From NCBI GenBank assembly GCA_026004775.1, contig BPJU01000009.1:186001-250000 (forward strand): DNA of 64,000 nucleotides, given 5' to 3'. Of the stretch, positions 52,052 through 62,046 are shown in pieces (positions within the stretch are counted from its first letter, which is position 1; every line of letters begins with the position of its first letter). Origin of the DNA: Pirellulaceae bacterium (GTDB lineage: Bacteria > Planctomycetota > Planctomycetia > Pirellulales > Pirellulaceae). The notes beneath the pieces were generated by a model that saw only the letters and a program-made list of their open reading frames with translations, was not told the DNA's origin and did no database searches. Made by a program: the position numbers and the translations under genes.

Positions 52052-53503
52052 TCAAGGTTGAGGTTCTACGGTTGCTGGATAGTTGCTCGGGTTGATATCC
52101 GGCCGCGCGTCCTGCGATGCGGCCCCACGCAGCACTAACGGTTGGAGCGAACGGGGGACCATTTCGTTGTGCGGCAAGTTCTCACCCGATTCCGTGTTCC
52201 CTAGGGTCTGAGGAACATCCGTCGACTTGGTGACAAGACATCGACGAAGAGCGCGAAGCTGTGCCCGCACATTTCGCGCAGCCCACACCGCCCGCCGCAG
52301 CGGCGCGGCCCAAGGTCTGGAACGCAGATGTTCCTTGACTTTTAACCACTGCCGGTAGCACGCCGCGCCGGTGACGGTCGGCAGCAACATGCCTTCCACG
52401 ACCGGGATCGAGTCATTGCCAAGCTGTTGCTTGTAGCGTTCGGTTCCACAACCCAGCTCGATCCGCTCTATCCCCAAATCCGCCGACGAGCGGAGCAGTT
52501 CATAGTCGCAGACCAGCCCCGGACTAAAGGAAGCCAGTTCCGGGCAAAAGGCCCCGAACCAGAACGCTGCAACCGGCCCGTCTTGAATCATGACCATAAC
52601 GGCGACCGGTCGGCTACCCACAAACAAACACGCCATGCGCCCTCGGAACGTGTCACGGCGATAATGGATAAGTGTTTCCAGCAGCGGCCCGTGCCATGGC
52701 TCGCCGATCGGATTGTACATGCCCTTGGAGCGGACCCAGTCGGCTTTCCAGGCGAGTGCCTGGCGGAGCAGACCCACGTCGGGCAGGTCAGGCTCGAAGC
52801 GTACCGTACCGAGCTCGCGCACGATCTTGCGCCGCTTCTGTTCTGCCCGCTTGATCACTTCGCTTCGCCGTGCGCGGATCTGCTGGTAGTAGGCGGCCCA
52901 GCCCTCGCGCAAGTCGATGATGGGGTTACTCAGTCGGCCAGCGGCCCACCGGGCGAACGGCTCCTGGCAAGCCAGCCAGCGACGATAAGACCAGGCGCGC
53001 AGTCCGAGTCGCTGCAACAACTCTCTTGGCCGCAGGCGGCAGTCGTTTCGGTAGACCCCCCCTTCCAGATCGGAGAAGGTGCCGGCAATCGGCTCAGCAC
53101 GGCCGTTTTTGCTGCGCAAGAACGGCAGCAAAGCCGCCACACCGGCAGCATCCCGAAGCACGGCTATCTCAACAGCCGGGCGCACCGCGGCGACCATCCG
53201 CACGTATTCCAGGGCCACGTGCGGACTGGCGTATTCGGGCCGGGCGGAACGTAGTTCCTGCCATGCTTGCGAAATCTCGGGGAACACCTCCAATCGGTCG
53301 GCTGCTATCGAGCTAATCTGCACGCCATGATCTCCTGCCAGTTCCAACCCAACCGCGTGACGAATTCCTACGCCGCTGAAACGCGATGGGCTTCTGCGGG
53401 CCGAGGACGCAACGGGCTGGTCGACCGCACAACGCGGCTCACTAAGAAAACTTAGGTCAAAAAGCCTTGGCAGCATACCAAGAAAGGTAACCGCTTTTGA
53501 CAC
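52052..53503 (-). CDS. CelD/BcsL-like GNAT acetyltransferase
   Basis: 483 residues. The region from residue ~85 (VFPEISQAWQELRSARPEYASPHVALEYVRMV) and the C-terminal GNAT half (GRMACLFVGSRPVAVMVMIQDG, ERIELGCGTERYKQQLGND) match the CelD/BcsL or FemAB-like group found in cellulose and exopolysaccharide loci. Such enzymes acylate sugars or transfer aminoacyl groups. The first ~70 residues are of unclear nature and the true start may lie inside (for example a GTG near residue 46). First gene of the cluster. Confidence 0.83.
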   Translation of the reverse strand: MSKAVTFLGMLPRLFDLSFLSEPRCAVDQPVASSARRSPSRFSGVGIRHAVGLELAGDHGVQISSIAADRLEVFPEISQAWQELRSARPEYASPHVALEYVRMVAAVRPAVEIAVLRDAAGVAALLPFLRSKNGRAEPIAGTFSDLEGGVYRNDCRLRPRELLQRLGLRAWSYRRWLACQEPFARWAAGRLSNPIIDLREGWAAYYQQIRARRSEVIKRAEQKRRKIVRELGTVRFEPDLPDVGLLRQALAWKADWVRSKGMYNPIGEPWHGPLLETLIHYRRDTFRGRMACLFVGSRPVAVMVMIQDGPVAAFWFGAFCPELASFSPGLVCDYELLRSSADLGIERIELGCGTERYKQQLGNDSIPVVEGMLLPTVTGAACYRQWLKVKEHLRSRPWAAPLRRAVWAARNVRAQLRALRRCLVTKSTDVPQTLGNTESGENLPHNEMVPRSLQPLVLRGAASQDARPDINPSNYPATVEPQP

Positions 53504-53926
53504 AAGACAAATGGATCCCCAAAAATCGTCTTGAAGCGGCAGCTAGGTTCTTGCCAATTTTCACGAACCGCAAACGTGGGCTTGCGACATACTTCGCTGG
53601 GCTTCGGTATAGGTTGCGTAGTCGCCAAAGGCCGAAAGATCAAACCCACTGTTACGGCCCGAATAATCTACCAACCGATTACGGCGTGGATGACCGGTAC
53701 CTACGCCGTTGCCTAATGGGACAGCGCCATTTTGACAAACTGCGCCAGGCCTGCCCGGCGTAAGCCCTGAATTGGATAGTGAGCCATTTTACCTGTTGCC
53801 CCAAATGGCGGTGTCCAACTAAAAGGAGTACACGGCGGGAGAGTCTGTCACCTTGGGCGCAGGCAATCATCGGCTCAAAGACGCCCCGGCGGCAGGCTTG
53901 CGCAGAGGTTTGGTTTCCGGGCCAGG
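53504..53926. other. Intergenic region, no gene seen
   Basis: About 420 bases between the exopolysaccharide cluster's promoter side and the beta-propeller 3' end. No coding frame, RNA or repeat of the local families is recognisable. Confidence 0.4.
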
Positions 53927-55426
53927 TTAAGGCCGTGGTGCGAACGGATCGCCGCCGGGAGCAGCCGGGCGAACGTCTGTGGCAGGCCCCATGGGAGGCA
54001 TCGTCGAGCCGTCGGCTGCTTTCCCCATGTCAGCGCCGGCTTCGGGCTTCATCTCCTCCGGCCGCCACTTGCTCAGGTCGATGTGTACGTCCGGGTAAGC
54101 CGCCTCCAGAGGGCGCAAGCATTCGATGCGGCCGTGCGTGGTTGCCACGTATATACGGTTCGTCAAACCGTTGATCATGTGGACGGCCGGCAGCGGTTTG
54201 ACCGTCTCATACAGACGGGTCCCACTGGCCAAATCGAGTACTACGAGTTGTCCCACCATACCGACTGCGTAGATTCGCTGCTTATGAACTGCCAGCACTT
54301 TACGGACACGTGGCGCGATCCATTGCAGTTCGGGTTGCCGCTGCGGTGGATCGCCTGACAAGTGGTAAAGATTATTGTCGCCGGTGACAAGCAACACTGA
54401 ATTGCCGTAGAGAAGAGGGGTTTGAATCAACAGTTGCCCGGTGGCATAGGTCCACCAGATGATCCCTGAACGCTCGTCGACACAATACAAGTATCCGTCG
54501 GCCGACGGAATGTAAAACACTCCGCTCCCGTCCACCGGGCGGTAGGCCGGTTGCGCGTCGATCGTGCGGCCCGTTTCGATCCGATAGTTCATGAAGCGTT
54601 GCTCGGCAAGAGCCACATACAGGTGTCCGGCATCGGTGGGCCACGCCACGCTCGAGAGTGTGATCACCGGAGAGGCTGTCGGATGCCCCAAGGACCGCAA
54701 CAGGCTCATCGGTTGGCCGAAGTCTCGCGTCGAATAGATTTCCATCGTTCCGTCGTGAATCGGAACGAAGAGCAGCGAACGCGAAAGAGCCGGTCCCGCC
54801 CCGGGCACGCCTTCTGTCTTTTTGCGCCAAGTGATCTCGCCGGTTGCCCGATCCACCAGCACCCATTCGGTACCGTTCACCACCGCCACCCACTTTTCGG
54901 ACACGGCCGGCGGGTATACCGGGTGACCTGGCGGGCCGACCTGTGTCGACCATAGCCGCGCTCCCGTCTCGGCGTCGAAACATTCCAAAGTTGCCGACGG
55001 GGTCATGATCACCAAATACGCGTCGGGAACCTCATAGGTAGCAACGGTCGGCGACTGCCCGCGCAACGTCAACCGCTCCACTTGCAGTTGCGCCTTTCGC
55101 TGGGCACCCTCCAAACCCAGCGGGTTGCCTTGAAAATCCAGATCGCGATCCGCATACGTATAGGTTCCACCGGCCGACCGGACCTCGACCACCGTCTTCT
55201 TGGTATAAGGGCTAACGTACAGCGTCCAGCCGAACGTTCCTGGATAGTTGGCCGGCACGGTGGCCCGGCTGAACCACTGCCGAACAAGACCCGCGGCCGC
55301 CAGTTGTCGCTGGTCCAGTAGTTCCGAACTCAAATCCTGAGCTGTTGCCACCCCACCGGCCAGAATGACGCCTGCGGCCCAAAACCACGCACCTGGAAAT
55401 CCCAGGTTTGTCGTGCGGTAGTTCAT
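53927..55426 (-). CDS. Exported PQQ-type beta-propeller protein
   Basis: 499 residues with a signal peptide (GAWFWAAGVILAGGVATAQ). Propeller blades repeat as LECFDAETGARLWSTQV, VLVDRATGEITWRKK, GYLYCVDERSGIIWWTYA, VLDLASGTRLYETV and others. The C-terminal tail is Pro/Met/Ala-rich. It differs from the 27-28 kb protein in lacking the WTGWRGPNR start. A scaffold or ligand-binding role in the periplasm is more likely than enzymatic activity. Confidence 0.88.
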   Translation of the reverse strand: MNYRTTNLGFPGAWFWAAGVILAGGVATAQDLSSELLDQRQLAAAGLVRQWFSRATVPANYPGTFGWTLYVSPYTKKTVVEVRSAGGTYTYADRDLDFQGNPLGLEGAQRKAQLQVERLTLRGQSPTVATYEVPDAYLVIMTPSATLECFDAETGARLWSTQVGPPGHPVYPPAVSEKWVAVVNGTEWVLVDRATGEITWRKKTEGVPGAGPALSRSLLFVPIHDGTMEIYSTRDFGQPMSLLRSLGHPTASPVITLSSVAWPTDAGHLYVALAEQRFMNYRIETGRTIDAQPAYRPVDGSGVFYIPSADGYLYCVDERSGIIWWTYATGQLLIQTPLLYGNSVLLVTGDNNLYHLSGDPPQRQPELQWIAPRVRKVLAVHKQRIYAVGMVGQLVVLDLASGTRLYETVKPLPAVHMINGLTNRIYVATTHGRIECLRPLEAAYPDVHIDLSKWRPEEMKPEAGADMGKAADGSTMPPMGPATDVRPAAPGGDPFAPRP

Positions 55427-55857
55427 TACTGTGATACCTTTAGCGTACAGACTTCACGGGAGGTCACGGCTGCGCTCCAAACAGCAGCCGAAACGTCTAT
55501 GGAAAACCGGACACGTCCAGCCGGGGGCAACCCGGGTTACGTCTTCCATGATAATTACGGCAGAGCCCGATTGCACGCGGACCGGCAAGATAGCTCGTGC
55601 CAGAATGTCGAAATGGCGTGCGTTGTTGGCCGCCGCAGCGGAGCGGCACGCGCTCGACGGCTGCGCGCGAATCGACCAGCCCTCGACTGCCTGATCCAAA
55701 CAACGTACCATGATGCGCATGGTAGTGGCACACGGCGGTGCACGGCGAATACTTCGTGGAACGGTCGGTGCCGGCACAGCGGCTCGCCCCCGAACGTCCC
55801 GTTGGTGGGCAGAACTGTCCGTGTGGTTGTACTGCTTGTTGCAAGACAGGGCCGGCG
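55427..55857. other. Intergenic region between divergent genes
   Basis: About 430 bases. The frame of the large gene is open upstream to 55738, but that part (PCGCTACCKTGPA) looks non-coding. No RNA or repeat is recognised. Confidence 0.4.
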
Positions 55858-58800
55858 ATGACGCTCAACCAGACCAGTTGGGACATGGAAACCGCTTTGG
55901 ATCGGGTACTGGGATACCTGAACTTCTCGTCGGGCTCTCCAGATCCAGCGTTTCTGGCGGCGCTGAATTGGTTGTACGGCGAGTGCCATCGGCAGGGTGG
56001 TGGGGGAGTCCTCGAGCGGTTGCGGGAGTTACTTCTCGAGGGAATCCGGCAACGCCAGGGGAGCAGCCGGGCGTTTGACGACGTACGTCAAGCCGAAGCG
56101 GTGGTGCGGATCGCGTTTGATCGGGGGCTGGCGGCCTATCGCGACTTCCACAGCCTGCTATTGGGCGGGCATTCCGAAGAGGAGCTATTTCAGCCGTTTT
56201 TGTTGGGACGATTCTTGGAATGTTTGCTGGCCGTGGGCGGACCGTGGGATGCCCCTGACGAGGTGGTGAGTCGCGCCTTGGACCGGTTCAACGATTATGT
56301 GGGGCTTCGCCCGGTGGCGGTGTTGGAGAACCAACCGTGCGAGCCATACCGGCATGAATGGTTTCGCCCCATCCCGTTGTACATCCAGGGGGCCGGGGTG
56401 GCGTGCGGGCCCTATCAGCGGCTGGTCGAGTACGCCCTGGAAATGTTGGCCGACGCCCCTTCGCGGTTTACTCGCTTTGCTCAGTTTGATCTTGAGCAGC
56501 TCGAAGAGTTGGCGGTGGATCCTCGGCCTTTCGATTTCGACCATCCGGCCTCGAAAGCCCCAAATTACTATTTCGGCATGTGGGACCCGAACCGCATTGA
56601 CTTGCAGGGGCGATACCGGCGGTTTGTACTGCACGAGATGACGTTGGGGGCTTTGCGGGAGCGGGTTGAGCAAGGAGCGGCAGCCGAGCGCGACGAGCTT
56701 GAGCGGGAAGCGGGGGTCGTTCTGGCCGGGACGATTTTAATGGCCTCGGCTACCCGAGGCAGTCGTCCGGGTGGCCAGATGTCTACGGTGGTACTAGCTC
56801 ATTTGCTGGCAGAGATCGCGAATTTCCGCGACGAGTTCTACGAGTGGGCGATCACCCGCATGGCACCGGCGCATCGAGCGCGGCTGCAAAGGGAAGCCCG
56901 CCGGTTACATCAGCCTTTCGGGGGCGCTCGGCAGCATCTGAACCGGGCGATTGCCGACCGGCGAGCCCGCCAGTATACGCGGCTTCAGTTGGCCCGAATT
57001 TTTTTACGCCTCGGCTTGCACGATGCAGCCAACCAGCAGGCTGAGCGTGCCGGAACCGCCTCGGCACGTCTCATCTGCCGCCTGGAGTGTGGCATCCAGC
57101 AGGTGGAGAAGCTGGTGCGTGCCGGGCAGTTGGCCGAAGCGTTGGAACGGCTCGAGCAGCTCGACCAGGTACTGCGGCAGGGCATCGAGTGTGGGGCGCT
57201 GGCGGATCCGTGGTACATCTTGGGATTTGCGGCGCAATACCCGCTTTTTTCAGCCCAGGAAAGCATCCACGATCACCGCTTGGACGACCTGGTGCGGCTG
57301 ATCGATCAACTTTTCACCCAGGCGGCTCGACTATGGAGTTCGGCGGCGGCCGGCGAGCAGCCGTCGATCGTACAGCGCGTGCGCCGCTGGTTTGCGGACC
57401 TGGTGGATTGGTGGCGGCAATTCGCCGCCCACGAAAGCCCCCATGTGGAAGCTCCCGATCCGGACGCCGTCTTCCAGTCGGCGGAGCGCGTGGCGGAGGC
57501 GTTGGCGCATTGGCAGCAAGCCGGGGCGGCAGCCGGTGACGTAGCCTTCTGGGCGGAACACGTCGAGCTGTTTCCATCGGCCGAAGCGTACGCCCACGTC
57601 GTTTCCGCACTGCTGGAACGAGCCGATTATGTGGCCGCCATGGCCCTGTTGATCCATTGGCTGTCACGCCACCGGGAAATCGGACTGGCTCACGGCCAAC
57701 ACTCGTTTCCTGCTTGGACGGTGCGATGGTTACTGGGGGTCGCTGACCATCCTTGGTCCGACGATCCGGTACAAAGCGCTCAACTTCGATGGCGCCATGC
57801 CCGGCGGTTTATGGAGTTGCTGGAAGTCAACGCGGAGGAGTTGTGGCAAGTTCCGCGATGGGACGAGGCCGTCGCGGCCACGCCGGTGGCGGAGAGTCTG
57901 GGCGAGGAGCCCTCCGAGTGGGATGAAGAAGAAGAGGAGGGAGAGTCGGAGATCTACCGAGCCGCGTATGAAGGGATGATCTATCGCGATCAGACCGATG
58001 ATGGCGTCGATGGTTCTTTGGCCGATGCACCGATGGCGAAAGCTTCGGCACCGGAAGACGCCGCACACAGCTCGATGCGGCTTCAGCTCGGTTTTCTGCA
58101 TCACGTGGCCCGACTCTGGAAAATCCTGGCCATGCATCCCGGGTTTCAGTTCCATGAGGAGAAGTCGGTCAAGCGCGATTTTTGGTTGCGGTGGTGGGAA
58201 CAGGCCGAGCAGTTCCGTTCCGGGCTGTATCGACTGGCTGCGCAGGTGGCGGGCAGCCCCTTGCCGATGCCCGGATTGTCGGCGGATGCTCATATCGAAT
58301 ACGACCAGAAGCGCAGTGCTCGCGACGCTCTGATCGAAACGGTGGTCGACGCGGCGGTGGCGATGGGCGAGGCTGTTCTTTGGCTGCGGGCGGCGTTGGG
58401 GGCCGAGGCGGCCGAGCCGGCTCAGCGGGATGCCTGGTACGCCGACGAGGAGCTATCGCGGGCCGCCCGCGTGCTGTCGGCCCTGAAAGACGGGCAGTGG
58501 CACGCGGCCGAGCGGGCGTTTGAACGGTTGCTGGCCGGATTGCGTTTTCGGCCGTTGCTCTATTTGCCGATCGCCCGCGGGGGCGACCCGCGCCTGGTGA
58601 TCGCCGCCCGGACTCGCCGCCGCATCGTCGAAACGTTGCTGGTCTGTCTGCCACGCAGCGGACTGATCGGCCAAAGTTGCCAACTCCTGGAATTGGCACG
58701 CCACATGGACCGAGTCAACACGGCCGGTCAAGGCGCCGTGACCGAGTTCGACGAACTCTACGAACTGGGATTCCGGCAAATCGTCAGTACGATTCTTCAA

Positions 58801-59823
58801 GGATTTGCCGATCCGCAAAGCGGGCAGGCAGCCGACGTCGTCGGCTCGCGGGCCCACGCGGTGCTCTACCAACTCCGCGATCGTCTGGCACGGCTGTGGC
58901 TCGACCACAGCCACATGCTGCGCCTGTCGGTGGTGGAACAGCTTTTCTCCGAGCGGCTATGGAGGCAGACACGCCGTTTCATCAGCCAGTACGGCGCCGA
59001 AATATTCACCCAATACATGCTCGCCTTCGGAAATATCCGGGCCATCCTGCATCGGGGTGTTGGCAATTGGTTGGAGGAGCTGCGCGATGCTCCCGACTCG
59101 CCGTTCACTTTCGTGCATGCCCTGAACACGCCGGCACGATGGAATCAAGCCGTCCGCATTCTGACACTGATCTTCGAGGCGATTTGTGAGAATTATTCCG
59201 AGTACCGCGACTATAATAGCACCACCACGCAATCAGACCGTGGAGAAAAACTTTTTATACTATTGGATTTCTTGCGGCTGAAGGCCCGCTTCGACCGCAT
59301 CTGGTGGAACCTGCGACCTATTACCATCATGTATGAGCTACTGGCAAGATATGGTTATGAAAAGCTGGCCGCGTTCTCCGTTGAGGAAATGTTTCACCAG
59401 GTCTATCCCACCAGCTACGAACTCGTGGAAAATCTCAAGCAACTCCAGCGCAAATATTCTGTTGAAATGGCCACCATCGCGGACAGGATGATTGTGCGGC
59501 ACAAAAGAATTCTGGCCGAAGAAATGCTCAGATCCCTGGTCTCCAAAGTGGCTGCCGGCGGCAACACCCCTGCGGAGGAGGCACTGGCCGATTTGCATGA
59601 GCGGATAGAGCAGTTGGCCGCGGCGCCCTGCGGCGCCGGTTTCGAAATGCCGGAGTGGCTGGCGGCCTTGGATTCGGAAGTCGAACAGCTCGTGCGCCCC
59701 GTGCACCAACAACCAGATCATGTTCTGCTGGAAAAACTCTGGCCGTTCCGCCGACTACCGGCGCGCCAGATTTCCCAGCAGGTTGCCGATTGGTGCCGTA
59801 CGGCCGGTCCGATGGCGTCCTGA
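55858..59823 (+). CDS. Very large soluble protein of unknown function
   Basis: About 1321 residues, one of the longest genes here. No signal peptide or membrane segment. It is mostly helical, with TPR-like helix pairs near residues 375-450 (RLQLARIFLRLGLHDAANQQAERAG, LVRAGQLAEALERLEQLDQVL). An acidic stretch (DEEEEEGESE) lies near residue 690. The last third (RDRLARLWLDHSHMLRLSVVEQLF, AEIFTQYMLAFGNIRAILHRG, LDFLRLKARFDRIWWNLRP) looks like a repeat-free helical domain. I recognise no family; it is probably planctomycete-specific and cytoplasmic. The ribosome site at ATG 55858 is weak. Confidence 0.8.
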   Translation: MTLNQTSWDMETALDRVLGYLNFSSGSPDPAFLAALNWLYGECHRQGGGGVLERLRELLLEGIRQRQGSSRAFDDVRQAEAVVRIAFDRGLAAYRDFHSLLLGGHSEEELFQPFLLGRFLECLLAVGGPWDAPDEVVSRALDRFNDYVGLRPVAVLENQPCEPYRHEWFRPIPLYIQGAGVACGPYQRLVEYALEMLADAPSRFTRFAQFDLEQLEELAVDPRPFDFDHPASKAPNYYFGMWDPNRIDLQGRYRRFVLHEMTLGALRERVEQGAAAERDELEREAGVVLAGTILMASATRGSRPGGQMSTVVLAHLLAEIANFRDEFYEWAITRMAPAHRARLQREARRLHQPFGGARQHLNRAIADRRARQYTRLQLARIFLRLGLHDAANQQAERAGTASARLICRLECGIQQVEKLVRAGQLAEALERLEQLDQVLRQGIECGALADPWYILGFAAQYPLFSAQESIHDHRLDDLVRLIDQLFTQAARLWSSAAAGEQPSIVQRVRRWFADLVDWWRQFAAHESPHVEAPDPDAVFQSAERVAEALAHWQQAGAAAGDVAFWAEHVELFPSAEAYAHVVSALLERADYVAAMALLIHWLSRHREIGLAHGQHSFPAWTVRWLLGVADHPWSDDPVQSAQLRWRHARRFMELLEVNAEELWQVPRWDEAVAATPVAESLGEEPSEWDEEEEEGESEIYRAAYEGMIYRDQTDDGVDGSLADAPMAKASAPEDAAHSSMRLQLGFLHHVARLWKILAMHPGFQFHEEKSVKRDFWLRWWEQAEQFRSGLYRLAAQVAGSPLPMPGLSADAHIEYDQKRSARDALIETVVDAAVAMGEAVLWLRAALGAEAAEPAQRDAWYADEELSRAARVLSALKDGQWHAAERAFERLLAGLRFRPLLYLPIARGGDPRLVIAARTRRRIVETLLVCLPRSGLIGQSCQLLELARHMDRVNTAGQGAVTEFDELYELGFRQIVSTILQGFADPQSGQAADVVGSRAHAVLYQLRDRLARLWLDHSHMLRLSVVEQLFSERLWRQTRRFISQYGAEIFTQYMLAFGNIRAILHRGVGNWLEELRDAPDSPFTFVHALNTPARWNQAVRILTLIFEAICENYSEYRDYNSTTTQSDRGEKLFILLDFLRLKARFDRIWWNLRPITIMYELLARYGYEKLAAFSVEEMFHQVYPTSYELVENLKQLQRKYSVEMATIADRMIVRHKRILAEEMLRSLVSKVAAGGNTPAEEALADLHERIEQLAAAPCGAGFEMPEWLAALDSEVEQLVRPVHQQPDHVLLEKLWPFRRLPARQISQQVADWCRTAGPMAS

Positions 59824-59889
59824 GAATCGAACGGCTGCTGCGCCAGCCTCGATCCCATCCTTGCTGTTATCCGCCAGACCAAAGGGATT

Positions 59890-61323
59890 TCAACCGAGAC
59901 CGCGGATGGGCGTTCCTTCAGACAGCCGGTAGCGCGTGCCTCGCAACGTGTCTCGATAGCTCTCCTTCGGGTCGATCCCCAGGTGTTCCAGGATCGTCGC
60001 TGCCAGGTCCGCCGGGCTGACGGGATTCTCCTCCACGAACGCCCCGTGGGCGTTGCTGCTGCCGTAGACCTGCCCGCCTCGAATGCCACCCCCGGCCACC
60101 AGTGCGGTGAAGGCGTTGGGCCAATGGTCGCGGCCCGTCTTGCGCGTGTTGCTGCTCTGGGAGAATTGTCCCAACCGAGGCGTCCGCCCAAACTCACCCA
60201 CCGCCACCACCAACGTCGTTTCCAGCAACCCCCGCTGGTGCAGATCCTCAAGAAATGCGGAAAAAGCCTTGTCAAAAATAGGGCACAACAGATTCTTCAA
60301 TTTGGGGAAATTGTCCTGGTGGGTATCCCAACAGGTATTGGCTCCGTCGATCTTGGTTTCGTCCTCCCAGTTGACCGTCACCAGGGCTACACCGGCCTCC
60401 ACGAGGCGCCGGGCCATCAACAAGCTCTGCCCCACGACGGTTCGTCCATAGCGGTCGCGCACCGAATCGGGTTCCTGCTCGGTGTCCAACCACTGCGCGG
60501 CGCGACTCATCAGCAGTTCGTAAGCCTGTTCGCGGAATTGCTGCCACGGCTGGATAAGTGCCCCTGCTTCCAGCACGCTCCCTGCATCGACTCGATCCAG
60601 CAAGCGGCGGCGTTCCGCGATGCGTTCCAACGGCACGTGCGGTCGCAGCTTCAAGCCATCCACGCGAAACCGCAACGTTTCACTGTCGCCTTCGACCAGC
60701 AGGGCATTATACTTCTCCCCCATCCGCCCGCCGGTCTGCCCCGCGATCCGCCGGGCCTGCCCAGGAAACTGGAGATACCAAGGCAGTACCACCGACGGCG
60801 GTACGCTCGTGCGGCGGCGATAGAAACGATGGACCATGCTGGAAAGGGAGGGCCAGTCCTGCGGGTCGGCCTGATCGGTCGTGGGAGCTCCAAAATAGGG
60901 CCGCCCCGTAAACAGCTCGCTGCATGCCGGCCCGTGCACGTTCATCTGGTGGGTCATCGAGCGAATCAGGCACAGCTTGTCCATCTGCCGGGCAAGCAGC
61001 GGCAAATGCTCACACACCTGAATACCCGGTACACATGTGGAAATCGGCTGAAATTCGCCGCGTACCTCTGCCGGTGCAGAGGGCTTCATGTCCCAAAGAT
61101 CGATATGACTGGGACCGCCAAAAAGGAAGAAAAACACGCAGGAGTTTTGGCGGCGAGCCGAGCCCTGGCCGTGGGAGCTGCGCAACCACAAAAGCTCGGG
61201 CAACGACAGACCCAGCAAGCTGAGACTGCCGATTCTGAGAACCGCACGCCTCGTAGGACGCGTTCGCACGGCGTCCGATCGCCACAGCCACCCGTTGGCA
61301 AGATACAGGGCCCGGCGTGCCAC
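59890..61323 (-). CDS. DUF1501 domain-containing exported protein
   Basis: 477 residues. A twin-arginine-type leader (TRRAVLRIGSLSLLGLSLPELLWL) then CVFFFLFGGPSHIDLWDMKPSAPAEVRGEF, the DUF1501 signature. MTHQMNVHGPACSELFTGR and GRDHWPNAFTALVAGGGIRGGQVYG are also family landmarks. The fold resembles sulfatases/alkaline phosphatases, so hydrolysis of a sulfate or phosphate ester is plausible but unproven. Usually paired with a DUF1549/DUF1553 gene; here it stands alone, next to purE in divergent orientation. Confidence 0.95.
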   Translation of the reverse strand: MARRALYLANGWLWRSDAVRTRPTRRAVLRIGSLSLLGLSLPELLWLRSSHGQGSARRQNSCVFFFLFGGPSHIDLWDMKPSAPAEVRGEFQPISTCVPGIQVCEHLPLLARQMDKLCLIRSMTHQMNVHGPACSELFTGRPYFGAPTTDQADPQDWPSLSSMVHRFYRRRTSVPPSVVLPWYLQFPGQARRIAGQTGGRMGEKYNALLVEGDSETLRFRVDGLKLRPHVPLERIAERRRLLDRVDAGSVLEAGALIQPWQQFREQAYELLMSRAAQWLDTEQEPDSVRDRYGRTVVGQSLLMARRLVEAGVALVTVNWEDETKIDGANTCWDTHQDNFPKLKNLLCPIFDKAFSAFLEDLHQRGLLETTLVVAVGEFGRTPRLGQFSQSSNTRKTGRDHWPNAFTALVAGGGIRGGQVYGSSNAHGAFVEENPVSPADLAATILEHLGIDPKESYRDTLRGTRYRLSEGTPIRGLG

Positions 61324-61554
61324 GGCTGGTCTCCTGGAGTCAAGACAGCAATTGCCACCGGCTTATTGGGTTGATTTTGCCGGCTGCCAAGGCGACTTTC
61401 AAGAGAAAATTTATCCGGATAGGCGCCGCACAACACACCACTATCTGCTCACGTCACCTTCGCGCCGCACATTTTTTTCGTACACTCCCAACAAAGCACC
61501 ACCGGCACGACGGCGGTGGAATCGACGATCCGTGGTACGAGAGGGCTCCCCACC

Positions 61555-62046
61555 ATGGCCGGAACCACAGCCCTTGTGGGCATCATCATGGGAAGCCGGT
61601 CCGACTGGCGTACATTGCGGCACGCGGCGGCAATGCTGGAACAACTTCAAGTGCCGCACGAGCGGCGCATCGTATCGGCCCACCGCACCCCCGAATGGAT
61701 GTGCCAGTACGCGCGGACGGCGCGCGAGCGCGGCCTGCGCGTCATTATCGCCGGCGCCGGCGGTGCCGCCCACCTGCCCGGCATGGTGGCCGCCCAGACG
61801 ATCTTGCCCGTACTGGGGGTTCCGGTGCGAGGCCGGGAGTTGGCCGGGGTTGATTCCTTGCTGTCGATCGTCCAAATGCCGGCCGGCGTTCCTGTGGGCA
61901 CGCTGGCGATCGGCAAGGCCGGAGCGATCAATGCGGCACTTCTAGCTGCACGGATCCTGGCGCTGGATGATGCACAACTGGCTGCCCGGCTGGAACAACA
62001 CATCACGCAGATGCGCGACGCCGTGCTCGGAGACCACTTGCCATGA
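61555..62046 (+). CDS. purE: N5-carboxyaminoimidazole ribonucleotide mutase
   Basis: 163 residues, purine synthesis. It moves the carboxyl group of N5-CAIR to carbon 4 to give CAIR. Landmarks: [10 protein letters not shown], the catalytic SAHRTPE (H43), [18 protein letters not shown] and [15 protein letters not shown]. Start ATG 61555 with AGAGGG upstream; the frame is open from 61516. The stop overlaps the purK start (ATGA), so the two enzymes of this step pair are translationally coupled. Confidence 0.97.
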   Translation: MAGTTALVGIIMGSRSDWRTLRHAAAMLEQLQVPHERRIVSAHRTPEWMCQYARTARERGLRVIIAGAGGAAHLPGMVAAQTILPVLGVPVRGRELAGVDSLLSIVQMPAGVPVGTLAIGKAGAINAALLAARILALDDAQLAARLEQHITQMRDAVLGDHLP

